A DNA stretch of 64,000 bases. It comes from Pseudomonas alliivorans. GTDB taxonomy: Bacteria > Pseudomonadota > Gammaproteobacteria > Pseudomonadales > Pseudomonadaceae. Position 1 is the first letter of the stretch. Each line of letters opens with the position of its first letter. The notes beneath the pieces were generated by a model, which ran no database searches, was not told where the DNA came from, and was given only the letters and a program-made list of their open reading frames with translations. Both the position numbers and the translations under genes were made by a program. This document shows, piece after piece, positions 36,254 through 45,784 of the stretch. Location: positions 496,001 to 560,000 of the forward strand of contig NZ_JAFFZW010000002.1 in NCBI RefSeq assembly GCF_017826695.1, read 5' to 3'.

Positions 36254-36268
36254 GCAAGCGCTGTGCCG
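36254..36268 (-). promoter_or_regulatory. Sigma-54 (-24/-12) promoter for calB-calA
   Basis: Read on the minus strand, CGGCAC-AGCGC-TTGC matches TGGCAC-N5-TTGC at all but the first base, with exactly ten bases between GG and GC. Transcription would start near 36242, about 62 bases before calB. The adjacent divergent gene encodes a sigma-54 activator. Possible upstream inverted repeats occur around 36283-36302 and 36338-36353. Confidence 0.75.
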
Positions 36269-36457
36269 GTTTTGCCATCAAATGGTCATATTTTTGCGCG
36301 ACCGCTCTGGATCCAACGCTTGCGCCCTGCTTTGATATGTCGAACGTCACATCCGAACGAATGCAAGTTAGATCGGGCTTGTTCATTTGATTAAGTTATG
36401 TTTTATAACTATTTAAGCTTTTCATCATTTCGATCACTGCCGGCCTGGGGCATAACA

Positions 36458-38215
36458 ATGACTAACCCGCTTCGCGATCTTCCCGACCATGATTTCGCCA
36501 GCGAGCGTTTTACACCTCAAGGTGACAGCGCCGGATCGAACCCCAGTCAGTCTCCCACCTCGGAAGAATTGACCGGGTGCCTGTTCTTTTCCCCTGACGA
36601 CGGCCGCATCTGGCTCAACGACCAGCGCATGCTCCTGCTGCACAGCTCGTCATTCGGCGCCTTGCGCCGGGAAATCATCGAACGTCAGGGCCTGGAACAG
36701 GCGCGCGGCATGTTTACCCGCGCCGGTTATCTGTCCGGCGCACGGGATGCCAGACTGATCCGGGAGCGCTGGCCGCATGCCGATGCCACCGCAGTGTTCC
36801 GCGCCGGCACCCATCTGCATACCCTTGAAGGCATGGCCAAGGTAGAAACCCTGCATTTCAAGTTCGATGCGAAGTCGGGGTTTTACGAAGGGGAATTCCT
36901 CTGGCACCACTCCTGTGAAGCCGATGAGCACCTTGCGTCCCACGGCATTGGTCAGGATCCGGTGTGCTGGACCGAAATAGGTTACGCCATCGGTTTCGTC
37001 AGCGGGTTATTCGGGCAGATGGTGATCTTTCGCGAAGTGGAATGCCGCGGCATGGGCCACAACTGCTGTCGAGTGATCGGCAAGACCGCCGAACAATGGG
37101 GCGATGTAGAACGCGACCTCAGCTACCTGAGCGTGGTTTCCTCTGCCGTGCCATACCATCCACCCGCACCCTCTGCGGCGACCTTGAAAGAAGTACCTTC
37201 CGCTGGCACAGACCATCCGCTGATTGGGGCGAGCGCTGCGTTCAATGCGGCCAGCCAGGCACTGCAACGTGTTGCCATGACCCCCGCTACCGTGTTGTTC
37301 AGCGGGGAATCGGGGGTGGGCAAGGAAATGTTCGCTCGCCAGTTGCATCAGCTCAGTCGCCATCGCGACGGGCCTTTCGTGGCGCTCAACTGTGCGGCGA
37401 TCCCTGACAACCTGATCGAATCCGAGCTGTTCGGTGTCGAGCGCGGTGCCTACACCGGAGCCACCCATTCGCGTCCCGGTCGCTTCGAGCGCGCCAATGG
37501 CGGCACCCTGTTTCTCGATGAGATCACCTGCCTCAGCCTTGCGGGACAGAGCAAACTGTTACGGGCTCTTCAGGAGCGTGAAATCGAGCGGGTTGGCGGG
37601 GCGAACGGCATCAAGGTCAATGTGCGGGTGGTCGCGGCAACCAACATCGATTTGCGCCAGGCCGTGGCGCATGGCGACTTCCGCGAAGACCTGTTCTATC
37701 GCCTGAACGTCTACCCGATCGCCCTGCCCCCGCTGCGTGACCGCCGCGATGATGTGCCGCTGCTGATCAACGCGTTTCTCGGGCGCTTTTGCCATGAATA
37801 CGGCCGCACGCCGGCCGGGCTGACCATGAGGGCCTTGAAAACGCTGCTGCGCTACGACTTTCCCGGCAACGTGCGCGAACTGCAGAACCTGATCGAACGC
37901 GGCCTGATCGCCAGCGAAGAGGGCCAGCCCATCGACCTGATCCACATATTTCGCAATGAGCCGATGCCGGTCGAATCGTACTCGCTGAATCATGAGGGAG
38001 GATTGTCGCTCGGCCCAAAGCCTGATGCAGAACCTGCGTCCACACTTCTGGACAAACTCGGCCAGCCTGAGGGTTTCTCCATCGACGACCTTGAGCATCG
38101 CCTGATCAGTGAAGCGATGGCCAAGAGTCAGGGCAACCTGGCAGCAGCATCAAGGCTGCTGGGCCTCAGCCGAGCGCAGTTTGCCTACAGAATGAAAAAA
38201 CATCAGAACGGTTGA
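36458..38215 (+). CDS. Sigma-54-dependent activator of the XylR/DmpR (NtrC) class
   Basis: A 585-residue regulator. The N-terminal XylR_N-like sensor spans about residues 40-130 and a V4R domain follows to about 210 ([34 protein letters not shown]). The AAA+ domain has Walker A GESGVGKE near 283, the sigma-54 contact GAYTGA near 330 and LFLDEI. A Fis-type HTH ends the protein ([23 protein letters not shown]). This is the design of aromatic-sensing activators XylR and DmpR. It diverges from calB and its -24/-12 promoter, so it most likely activates calBA and perhaps the MetA-like gene in response to coniferyl compounds. Confidence 0.9.
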   Translation: MTNPLRDLPDHDFASERFTPQGDSAGSNPSQSPTSEELTGCLFFSPDDGRIWLNDQRMLLLHSSSFGALRREIIERQGLEQARGMFTRAGYLSGARDARLIRERWPHADATAVFRAGTHLHTLEGMAKVETLHFKFDAKSGFYEGEFLWHHSCEADEHLASHGIGQDPVCWTEIGYAIGFVSGLFGQMVIFREVECRGMGHNCCRVIGKTAEQWGDVERDLSYLSVVSSAVPYHPPAPSAATLKEVPSAGTDHPLIGASAAFNAASQALQRVAMTPATVLFSGESGVGKEMFARQLHQLSRHRDGPFVALNCAAIPDNLIESELFGVERGAYTGATHSRPGRFERANGGTLFLDEITCLSLAGQSKLLRALQEREIERVGGANGIKVNVRVVAATNIDLRQAVAHGDFREDLFYRLNVYPIALPPLRDRRDDVPLLINAFLGRFCHEYGRTPAGLTMRALKTLLRYDFPGNVRELQNLIERGLIASEEGQPIDLIHIFRNEPMPVESYSLNHEGGLSLGPKPDAEPASTLLDKLGQPEGFSIDDLEHRLISEAMAKSQGNLAAASRLLGLSRAQFAYRMKKHQNG

Positions 38216-38217
38216 GG

Positions 38218-38285
38218 CAGGACGCGAAGCGTCACGGGATGCGTGCCCACGCGCAGCGATGGGCACGATCAGTGTGAAGGGAGCG
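38218..38285. repeat. Extragenic hairpin repeat (Pseudomonas REP-like)
   Basis: GGACGCGAAGCGTCACGG is followed by GTGCCCACGCGCAGCG and GGGCAC, the same double-hairpin pattern as at 4510 in opposite orientation. It fills the short gap between the convergent sigma-54 activator and treS genes and may form their shared 3' ends. Confidence 0.5.
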
Positions 38286-38301
38286 CGTGCGCCCCCAATG
38301 C

Positions 38302-40368
38302 TCAGATCATCGGCAAGGTACTCACCACCCTCAGTGCCAGCCCCTCATAAGCGTCCAGCGTGATGGTGAACTCACCCTGCTCGGTCAGGTCACCTTCCAC
38401 GCGCTCATTGATGATATCCACCACAGGCCCTGGTGCAATGTCGGGCAGGTGCAGCGTTTCGACGATGGTCTCGGCGCTGAAGTTGAGTGCCGTGATCTGC
38501 GTGCCCTTGCCTGCTGGCAACTCGTGCACCATCACCAGCAAACCGGGATGCTGTACATCAGGAATCAGGATCTGGCGGCTGGCAGCAATGTCGTACGCGC
38601 GACGAACGGCCAGAATCTTCTTGAGCTGCGAAGCGAACGAGTCAGGGCGCTTGAGCTGACTGACCAGGCTGCCGTACAACGACTGCGCGCGCGGCATGCC
38701 GCCTTCCGACAACTCCGCTTCCGGGTCGAGATCGGCCAGGTCGTATGCGCCACGGTGGATCCAGCGGGTATCGCCATCCTGCATCAGGTGCTGAACCTGC
38801 TCGGCCGGCAAGGTCAGAGCGCCCACCAGATCCCAGCCAGACAGGGCGAACACGCCAGGCTGCATCGCGTTGTACATCACCAGCAGCAAGTGAATGTGCT
38901 GGATCTGCTGAATGTCCGCATCGGTAATCGCGCTCAGGTCGCGAATGCCCAGTGCGGCGGTGATGATGCTCGCCGTGGTGCATGACACGCCATTGGTGAC
39001 GAACTTCAGGTTGTAAGGCGCGTGCTCGCCGGTCAGCCGCTCGTACATCTCTTCGCGGATATGCTCGCGCAGAATGTTGCCGGGAAAGGTCTGGCCCTGA
39101 TAGTGATAGGTGTCGTGGGCGTGCAGCGTCCAGAAGTGAACCAGCTCCAGTGTCAGTTCATCATGGTTCTGCAGCGCGTGGATCAACGACGCCGGATCGA
39201 TGCCGAACGCATGGACCTGACGCAGCATCAGTCGCAGAAACTCGGTCGTGCCGGTCAACAGCGCATGCTGATAGGCCGGACGGGTGATGAAGTCGTAGGA
39301 AAGGTCTGCACCGCCATTGCCCATGGATGCAATGTCGTCCAGCGTCAGGTTGAGTTCCTGGAAGCTGAAACCGCCGGCCTTGCGGATCGCACCGGCCAAT
39401 AACTGGTTGCCGGTGATCGACAAGGGATGACCTTCCGACCAGGCGGCGCCTTCGGCTCGACGCTCAACGCCAAGGAAGCCGTTGGCATCCAGTCGCAGCA
39501 CGCGTGCGCCAGACACGTCGATGGCGTGCAACGCATCGCCGATGATCATCTGCTGCGCGGCGAAACTGGGGTCCAGCCAGTTCAGGGAAGGCTGGCCTTC
39601 CTTGAAGTAATGCAGGTACACCCAGCGCCGGGCCTTGCCATCGACGCCTTGCACCACATCGGTGGCACTCCAGTCGGTTTCCTTGACGCCCGGCTCGAAG
39701 AAAATCACCCGTTGCAGCTGACCCACGATGTAATGCTTGTCCCGCAACTGATCGACCACGTCAGGCGTCAGGTTGACCGCATCGCGGCCCGCCGGGACGT
39801 CAGGCAACAACTGCCAGTCCTCTTCGCGGATCTCGACCATGTGATAAAGGCCGGGATAGTCCTCATAGGCCAGCTCGGCCAGCCTGAAGTCGGCTCCCTT
39901 GCCTGTGTGCGACGGAATCACGTCATCGATGATGACCGCATTGTGCGCGGCCGCGATGCGCGTCAGGCTCAACAGCTGGGCGTCAGTCCCCAGTTCGGGA
40001 TCGATGGTGAAGCTGATGCGGTCGAAATTGCCGTCGATGCTGGGCGTGCGGGTACGCCCCTGCAAACCACCTGACAATTTGAGCGGGCCGTTGTGGATGC
40101 CCTGAATGCCGATTTCCGACAAGGCATGCCACAGCGTCTCATCGCCCAGCGCCTCAAGTACCGAGCAGCCTTCACGGGTGACGATCGAAGCGGGATACGC
40201 GGTGAACCAGACCGAAGAAATGGCGGATGCGTCCCGTGGACGGGCCTGTGCGAAAGGCCGCTGCCAGAGTCTTCCCTGCCCCGAGTAGGTCTTGGCGCGC
40301 TGCCTGGCAGCGTTCAGCATCGATTGCTCGACCAGCCAGTCCACATACTGCTTGTCCGGTATCGTCAT
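38302..40368 (-). CDS. treS: Trehalose synthase (maltose alpha-D-glucosyltransferase), P. stutzeri type
   Basis: A 688-residue GH13 enzyme. [18 protein letters not shown] and the long central region are very like the P. stutzeri trehalose synthase (about 689 residues). GH13 blocks: [19 protein letters not shown], nucleophile Asp in [12 protein letters not shown], acid Glu in FSFQELNLT, and ALQNHDELT. It interconverts maltose and trehalose without ATP. Unlike the common TreS it has no maltokinase partner in the window and stands alone, behind a 195-bp gap with a strong hairpin in the leader. Confidence 0.87.
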   Translation of the reverse strand: MTIPDKQYVDWLVEQSMLNAARQRAKTYSGQGRLWQRPFAQARPRDASAISSVWFTAYPASIVTREGCSVLEALGDETLWHALSEIGIQGIHNGPLKLSGGLQGRTRTPSIDGNFDRISFTIDPELGTDAQLLSLTRIAAAHNAVIIDDVIPSHTGKGADFRLAELAYEDYPGLYHMVEIREEDWQLLPDVPAGRDAVNLTPDVVDQLRDKHYIVGQLQRVIFFEPGVKETDWSATDVVQGVDGKARRWVYLHYFKEGQPSLNWLDPSFAAQQMIIGDALHAIDVSGARVLRLDANGFLGVERRAEGAAWSEGHPLSITGNQLLAGAIRKAGGFSFQELNLTLDDIASMGNGGADLSYDFITRPAYQHALLTGTTEFLRLMLRQVHAFGIDPASLIHALQNHDELTLELVHFWTLHAHDTYHYQGQTFPGNILREHIREEMYERLTGEHAPYNLKFVTNGVSCTTASIITAALGIRDLSAITDADIQQIQHIHLLLVMYNAMQPGVFALSGWDLVGALTLPAEQVQHLMQDGDTRWIHRGAYDLADLDPEAELSEGGMPRAQSLYGSLVSQLKRPDSFASQLKKILAVRRAYDIAASRQILIPDVQHPGLLVMVHELPAGKGTQITALNFSAETIVETLHLPDIAPGPVVDIINERVEGDLTEQGEFTITLDAYEGLALRVVSTLPMI

Positions 40369-40401
40369 AGCGTCCAGTCTTCCTCTCGAATCGGCGGCGT
40401 T

Positions 40402-40423
40402 GGACGCTTGCGAACAAGCGTCC
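40402..40423. other. Hairpin in the treS leader
   Basis: GGACGCTTG (40402-40410) pairs perfectly with CAAGCGTCC (40415-40423) around a tetraloop, 34 bases before the treS start. It has no T-run. A second hairpin (GGGCTGT / ACAGCCC, 40534-40554) follows the LysR stop. The first could affect treS mRNA stability or translation. Confidence 0.4.
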
Positions 40424-40563
40424 CGAATGTATTAACTATGGGTATGAGCCCTTTGGGGACAATTCGTTGCATCAGGCTGTAGCTTTCACGAGACAAGGGC
40501 TTCACTGCGTGAAACACAGAGTCACTTGCCGACGGGCTGTAATTTCCACAGCCCAGTGCATGC

Positions 40564-41429
40564 TCAATACCGCTGAACCGCCAGCACACGCGGCTTCTTC
40601 AACGCCTGGATAACCGCATTGGCGGCATTGGAAAGCAGCGAAGTCGGACGAGCCACGACACTGATGTGACGCAAGATCGCTCCGGGCAACGGCACCTGCT
40701 CCACTTCTCGCGTATGCCCATTGACCAGGGCGCTGGGCAGAATCGAGATGCAGTGCTGACGGGCGATCAGGTCCAGCAGGGTTTCCAGACAACTGAGTTC
40801 ACCGCGATGACTGAGCCGGACCTGCGCGGATGCCAGTTGCTGATGCAATCGGTCCACACCGGGATGCCGCCAGGCGACATAGCGTGAGGTCTGAGACAGT
40901 TCGGTGAACGTGCGGGTCTGCGAAAGCTTGCCCTTGGCGGTCACCAAAACGTAGTGATCGGACCAGTGATGATGCTCGATGTGGTGTTCGCCCAGAACGG
41001 TACTGGGCAGAATCAGGATATCGGCTGCTTCCTTTATCAACGGCTCCAGCGACGGATTCTGTTCGCTGCCGTGCAGCACATTGAGGTGAATGTCAGGGTA
41101 ATGCCGGGCGAGAAAATCCAGCGAAGTGCCAAGGCTGGTCTCTTGAATGTGCGTGTAGTAGTGGATCGTTACACTGCCGCTCACCCCATTTTTTTTAGTT
41201 GTTCAAGCGTTGCCATGATGCTGCCCAGGGTCTGTGAAATCACCCTTCCATCAGGCGTCAGTGTGCAGCCCGAGCGACTGCGGATGAACAGGCGTTTCTC
41301 GAAGAAATCTTCGACTTCCTTGATGGCGTAACTGATGTTCGACTGGCTGCACCCCAGAATGGCCGCAGCTTCCGAGAACGAACCGTGCTGGGCAACGGTT
41401 TGAACGATTTTGAAGAAATGGGTTTTCAT
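40564..41429 (-). pseudogene. LysR-family regulator split by a shift at an A8 run (pseudogene or slippage-expressed)
   Basis: The HTH part (MKTHFFKIVQTVAQHGSFSEAAAILGCSQSNISYAIKEVEDFFEKRLF) reads from 41429 and stops at 41181. The effector domain (SGSVTIHYYTHIQETSLG...) reads from a GTG at 41184 to 40564 in the -1 frame, the two overlapping as GTGA. At the join the coding strand has CTAAAAAAAATGGGG (A8 at 41189-41196). One more A, or a -1 slip on A-AAA-AAA, gives LEQLKKNGVSGSV and a normal 288-residue LysR protein. Homopolymer indel, sequencing error and programmed slippage are all possible. Confidence 0.8.
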
Positions 41430-41729
41430 CTGTCCTGCACTCTGGATAAAGCGATGGTAGACGCGACCTGGCGCTGACGGAAAAGTCGGAAAAACAGGAA
41501 CCCCCGATGACATGCCCCTGTGCACGCTTATCGGCAGTGCAAAGAGATCGGTCAGTCGGGGGTGCATGCAACCGCTGGATTTTCTGGAAAGGATCCTGCC
41601 CGGACGCGTCAGCGCGCACGGCCAGACAGCAGGACCCCAGACAAGGCAGAAAGTCTGTCAGTCACCCGTAGTATCGAGTCCGATGTATCCGGAAAGCGGT
41701 ACAGATCGCGATGGGCGATGGACGTTGAT
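41430..41729. other. Intergenic region between the split lysR and the PfpI gene
   Basis: These 300 bases hold no supported gene. Both neighbours are on the minus strand, so the region should contain the lysR promoter and the 3' end of the PfpI-type gene. I saw no clear terminator or promoter. Confidence 0.45.
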
Positions 41730-42335
41730 TCAGTCGTTCTCGGTCCAGTCGAAGTCCAGTTGCAGCGCAGTGCGCTCGGCCAGTTCGCGGCTGTGCAGAC
41801 GTTCAACCAGATGCAGACTCATGTCAATGCCAGCGGAAATGCCCGCCGACGTCACGAACGAACCTTCATCGACCCAGCGCAGGGTGCTGAGGACATCCAC
41901 TGAAGGGAACATTTCCTTGAGATCGGCGATGTCTTCCCAGTGCGTCGTGACTTGCTTGCCCGCCAGCTTGCCGGTCTTGGCGACCATGAATGCGCCGGTG
42001 CACACGGCCGCGACGACACGGCCCGGTTCCGACTGATCGCTGATCCAGCGAATGACGTCCGGCTTTTCCAGCTCGGCGTTGACCACGCCACCCGGCACGA
42101 TCAGGCAGTCCATGGCCGGGTGATCATTGATCGAGAAATCCGGGTCGACCTTCAGACCTGCACGCGCACGCACAGGGGCAGTGCTGCGGCCGATGGTGAA
42201 GACAGTGAACAGCGGCTTGTCATCACGACTGTTGCGCGCATGCATTCGAGTAGCGGTGGTGAACACTTCGTAGGGGCCCGCGAAGTCGAGAACTTCGACG
42301 TCGTCGTACACGTAGATACCGATATTGAGGGACAC
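41730..42335 (-). CDS. DJ-1/PfpI family protein (isonitrile hydratase-like)
   Basis: A 201-residue class I amidotransferase-like protein. The nucleophile elbow Cys is C112 in VAAVCTGAFMVAKTG, with the acidic partner in DFAGPYEVFTTATR. This subgroup includes isocyanide hydratase InhA and stand-alone GATase1 proteins. The AraC-linked homologue diverges 132 bp upstream and probably regulates it. The substrate is unknown. Confidence 0.85.
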   Translation of the reverse strand: MSLNIGIYVYDDVEVLDFAGPYEVFTTATRMHARNSRDDKPLFTVFTIGRSTAPVRARAGLKVDPDFSINDHPAMDCLIVPGGVVNAELEKPDVIRWISDQSEPGRVVAAVCTGAFMVAKTGKLAGKQVTTHWEDIADLKEMFPSVDVLSTLRWVDEGSFVTSAGISAGIDMSLHLVERLHSRELAERTALQLDFDWTEND

Positions 42336-42467
42336 GAAATGGCTCCTGGGTCCGGTTGCCGGACCACATGCAGGGTTAAGGATTCACCTGAGTGACAGGC
42401 TCCAGATTACCCAGTAGCATCAGCACGAACCACTGTCCGAAATGCCAATATCCGGTAACATCGCGCC

Positions 42468-43421
42468 ATGAAAAATCATCTCGTTGTCGCCTTGATCTAT
42501 AACCAGCTCTGTACCTTCGAATTCGGCTGCACGGTCGAAGTGTTCGCCCTCAAGCGGCCCGAACTGGGTGTGAGCTGGTATGAATTCGCGACATTCCCGG
42601 TAGATGACGGGCCGATCACGGCTGCCGGGGGCATTACCATCGTGCCGACGCCTGGCGACGTGCTGCTGGAAAACGCCGATACCATCATCGTGCCCGGCTG
42701 GCGCGGAGTCGAATCAAAGGTGCCGCAGCGCCTGATCGAGCAGCTTCAGGCTGCCCATGCGCGTGGCGCGCGCATCTGCTCGATCTGTACCGGCGCGTTC
42801 GTGCTGGCGGCTGCGGGATTGCTCGACGGCCACAGGGTCACGACTCACTGGCGTTACACCGATTTGCTGGCGACCATGTATCCGGAACTGACCATTCAGC
42901 CCAACGAGCTGTATGTCGATCAGGGCAACATCGTTACCGCCGCAGGGTCTGCGGCAGGACTGGACATGATGCTGCATCTGGTGCGCAACGATCACGGCTC
43001 GCGTGTGGCCAATATGGTGGCGCAGCGCATGGTGATCCCGCCCCACCGTGAAGGCGGTCAATCCCAGTACGCTTCGCGGCAACTGGTGTCGGCCAGCGAC
43101 GGGCCGATTTCCAACCTGATGGACTGGATCCGCAGCGACCTGAACCGGCCGCACACCATCAAGGAAATGGCTTCCCGCGCCGCAGTGAGTACCCGCACCC
43201 TGCACCGCAGTTTCATGGAAAGCACCGGGCTCACGCCTTACGACTGGTTGCTGAGTGAGCGCGTGGCTTATGCCAAGGAGTTGCTGGAATCGTCGAAGTT
43301 GCGGTTGAACGAGGTGGTGGACAGAACCGGCTTCGGCTCCGAGGAGTCGTTCCGAAGGCACTTTCGCAATCTGGTGGGCGTCAGCCCGAGCAGCTACCGC
43401 AAGCAGTTTGCGCGGGTGTGA
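42468..43421 (+). CDS. ftrA: GlxA/FtrA-type AraC-family regulator with DJ-1 domain
   Basis: A 317-residue protein. Residues 1-190 are a DJ-1/PfpI domain that keeps the Cys (ARICSICTGAFVLAAAGLLDGHRVTTHWRY). Residues 210-317 are an AraC DNA-binding domain (HTIKEMASRAAVSTRTLHRSFMESTGLTPYDWLLSERVAYAKELLE; VVDRTGFGSEESFRRHF). The length and the retained CTGAF elbow match FtrA/GlxA. It diverges from the PfpI gene and is followed by the convergent end of the biosynthetic operon. Confidence 0.88.
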   Translation: MKNHLVVALIYNQLCTFEFGCTVEVFALKRPELGVSWYEFATFPVDDGPITAAGGITIVPTPGDVLLENADTIIVPGWRGVESKVPQRLIEQLQAAHARGARICSICTGAFVLAAAGLLDGHRVTTHWRYTDLLATMYPELTIQPNELYVDQGNIVTAAGSAAGLDMMLHLVRNDHGSRVANMVAQRMVIPPHREGGQSQYASRQLVSASDGPISNLMDWIRSDLNRPHTIKEMASRAAVSTRTLHRSFMESTGLTPYDWLLSERVAYAKELLESSKLRLNEVVDRTGFGSEESFRRHFRNLVGVSPSSYRKQFARV

Positions 43422-43469
43422 CGGGCACTGATCGTGCCGACGCTCGGCATCGACACGATCAGCATCCCT
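43422..43469. repeat. Short inverted-repeat spacer at the 3' end of the biosynthetic operon
   Basis: GGCACTGATCGTGCC, CGACGCTCGG and CGACACGATCAG make overlapping hairpins (CTGATCGTG pairs with CACGATCAG). It resembles the other extragenic hairpin repeats of the window. It sits between convergent stops of the FtrA-like and serine hydrolase genes and probably forms their mRNA ends. Confidence 0.45.
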
Positions 43470-44609
43470 TCATGAATACACCGCTTCAACCAACGCATCC
43501 GCAAAGCTGCCCCAGGCACCTGCCACGGCGGTATTGGTCAGTACAACCAGACTGATGTCAGAAACCGGATCGACCCAGTAATGACTGCCGTACACACCAC
43601 ACCATGACCAGGTGCCAGCACCCTGTCGCTGCCCGGCAGCCTGCGGATCAGCGAGGATCACCGGCCCCAGCCCGAACGTCCAGCCAGCGCCCCTGCCCTT
43701 GAGGGTCAGCTTGCCGATGGCGTTGCCCAGCAACGCCTCCGTACTGGCCGGGGTCAACAATGGCGACCCGCCCAGACGCAGGCATTCCAGCAGTTTCAGG
43801 TAATCGTCGGCCGTACCCAGCATGCCTGCGCCACCCGATTCATAGGCCTGCGCATCGTAGACCCGGCCCGAAGACACTTTGGCCAGTCCATGCTCAAGCA
43901 CCAGCACATCGTCATGACCGATACGCTCGGGAACGTCAGCACCGTCTTTATAGGCACGCGCCAGCCGACCCTGATCCTGCCTGAACGAGGTCGACGCCAT
44001 GCCCAGAGGCTGGGTGACCTGCTCGCCGATAACCTGCGACAACGCACGGCCAGTGCTTTGCTCGATCACCGCACCCAAAACGTCGCTCGCCAGCGAATAT
44101 CCCCAAGCGGTGCCGGGTTCGAACAGCAAAGGCAGCTTCGCCAGACGACTCAGGTTTTCCTGCAGATCAAACGCCACACGGTTCAGCCCGTCTGACACGC
44201 CGGCCATCTCGTAGGCGTTGCCGCGCGGCTGTTCGAACCCATAGCCGAGCCCGGAGGTGTGCGACAGCAGATGGCGGAGGGTGATGAACGGTTCCCGGCC
44301 ATCCCGCAGACAGGGTCGAAACGCTTGCAGCCAGTCCGTTACCGGCGCATCCAGACGCACGATGCCTTGCTCGCAAAGCCGCAGCACAGTCACCGACGTC
44401 AGCAGTTTTGTCAGCGATGCCAGGCGAAAACGTGTATCGCGAGTGACACTCACGCGCCGCTCCCGATCAGCCCAGCCACGCGCGCTGACGTAGCGCAGCA
44501 CGCCGCCCTGCGCCACCAGCAGCACGCCGCCAACGATCCGCCCCGAATCCACCCAGCCTTGCCACACCTGGCCGAGACGCTGAACCGTCGGTTCATCCAC
44601 CTGCACCAT
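43470..44609 (-). CDS. Serine hydrolase, class C beta-lactamase/esterase fold
   Basis: A 379-residue penicillin-binding-like hydrolase. The nucleophile motif SxxK is in RLASLTKLLTSV (near residue 65), the Tyr motif in WGYSLASDVLG and HTSGLGYGF lies between. No signal peptide, so it is cytoplasmic, like many esterases and acyl- or peptide-hydrolysing members (EstB, LovD). Last gene of the leftward operon, 3 bp after the iron alcohol dehydrogenase. A role in hydrolysing or transferring an acyl/peptidyl group on the product is possible but inferred only from position. Confidence 0.83.
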   Translation of the reverse strand: MVQVDEPTVQRLGQVWQGWVDSGRIVGGVLLVAQGGVLRYVSARGWADRERRVSVTRDTRFRLASLTKLLTSVTVLRLCEQGIVRLDAPVTDWLQAFRPCLRDGREPFITLRHLLSHTSGLGYGFEQPRGNAYEMAGVSDGLNRVAFDLQENLSRLAKLPLLFEPGTAWGYSLASDVLGAVIEQSTGRALSQVIGEQVTQPLGMASTSFRQDQGRLARAYKDGADVPERIGHDDVLVLEHGLAKVSSGRVYDAQAYESGGAGMLGTADDYLKLLECLRLGGSPLLTPASTEALLGNAIGKLTLKGRGAGWTFGLGPVILADPQAAGQRQGAGTWSWCGVYGSHYWVDPVSDISLVVLTNTAVAGAWGSFADALVEAVYS

Positions 44610-44612
44610 GAA

Positions 44613-45767
44613 TCACTGCCCCCTGACCGCTTGCCTGAATATCCCGGCGTAGGCCTCGGCCGAATGGCGAATCGGGTTGGTGTGCGAGCATCCGTCCACA
44701 AACGCCATCCGCCCCACCAGCTCGGCGTCCTGATCATGAATGCCGATATCAGCCAGCGTGTGGGGAATACCGATCTGCTCGCGCAGGTTCAGTACCCAGT
44801 CCATCACGCCGCTGAAACCGGGTCTGGGCAAACGCAGGTAAATCGCCAGGTCGTCCATTTGCTGCAACAAGGCAGGCCTGTTGGCCTCCAGCACATACGG
44901 CAGCAGAATGGCGTTGAGCAAGCCATGATGCTGGTCATACAGCGCACCCAGGCTCTGCGCGATGGCATGCACACCGCCCAATCCCCGCTGAAACGCTGCC
45001 GCGCCAAGGCTGGAAGCCACCAGCATCTGTTGTCGCGCCTCCAGATCCCGCCCGTCCTCGACGACGCGAGGCAGATACGCCCTGATCATCTGCATGCCCT
45101 TCACCGACACCGCTTCAGCCATCGGATGCCAGACCGGCGAACACCAGGACTCCATGCAGTGGGTCAACGCGTCGGCACCGGTCGCAGCGGTCAGGTGTCT
45201 GGGCAAGTCCAGCGTCAGGTTGGCGTCCAGAATCGCGATGCGCGGCATCATGCGGATGTGCAGGATGGTGCGTTTGACCCTGGCCTGTTCATCCGTGATC
45301 ACCGATGCCCTTCCCACTTCCGAGCCGGTACCCGCCGTGGTCGGCAGCGCAATGACCGGAGCGATGCCCGACGGGTTGGCGCGCAGATGATTCTGACCGA
45401 TGTCCTCGAAGTCCCACAACGGACGGACTTGCCCTGACATCAGTGCAACCGCCTTGGCAGCGTCCAGTGCCGAGCCGCCGCCGAAAGCGATCACACCGTC
45501 GTGATCGCCCGATTTATAGGCTTGCAGCCCGTCAGCGACGTTGGTGCCGGTGGGATTGCCCTTGACCCGGTCGAACAGACCGCAATGCCCCAACCGCTGA
45601 CGGCAATCCTCGACGGCGCTGTGGATCATGTCGGTGCTGCCCAGAAACTGATCAGTGATCAGCAGTGGACGTTTGATGCCTGTCACACGGCAGGCATCGG
45701 CCAGCTCGGCGGCGCGCCCGACGCCTGCGCGAATGGATGTCGGGTAATGCCAATCATTGTTGTACAT
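44613..45767 (-). CDS. Iron-containing alcohol dehydrogenase (group III)
   Basis: A 384-residue Fe-ADH. NAD site GVIAFGGGSALDAAKAVALM; metal site residues in ALTHCMESWCSPVWHPMAEA, GGVHAIAQSLGA and YDQHHGLLNAILLP; ALPTTAGTGSEVGRASVI is the family signature. It would interconvert an alcohol or hydroxy acid and a carbonyl compound. ATG 45767 (MYNNDWHYPT) is the family-like start. It lies 17 bp after lysE and 3 bp before the serine hydrolase, inside the operon. Substrate unknown. Confidence 0.87.
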   Translation of the reverse strand: MYNNDWHYPTSIRAGVGRAAELADACRVTGIKRPLLITDQFLGSTDMIHSAVEDCRQRLGHCGLFDRVKGNPTGTNVADGLQAYKSGDHDGVIAFGGGSALDAAKAVALMSGQVRPLWDFEDIGQNHLRANPSGIAPVIALPTTAGTGSEVGRASVITDEQARVKRTILHIRMMPRIAILDANLTLDLPRHLTAATGADALTHCMESWCSPVWHPMAEAVSVKGMQMIRAYLPRVVEDGRDLEARQQMLVASSLGAAAFQRGLGGVHAIAQSLGALYDQHHGLLNAILLPYVLEANRPALLQQMDDLAIYLRLPRPGFSGVMDWVLNLREQIGIPHTLADIGIHDQDAELVGRMAFVDGCSHTNPIRHSAEAYAGIFRQAVRGQ

Positions 45768-45784
45768 GGTGTCGTTCCTTGAAA

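Noticed and set aside
36308..38762. Further TGGATCCA sites at 36308 and within treS near 38755
   Set aside because: An eight-base palindrome is expected about once by chance in 64 kb; the treS copy is inside coding sequence. The 36308 copy is in a regulatory gap but lacks the extended symmetry seen before vanA.
40564..41429. Two independent small genes in place of one split LysR gene
   Set aside because: Each half is an incomplete LysR domain, the join falls at the normal linker, and a one-base change restores a standard-length protein.
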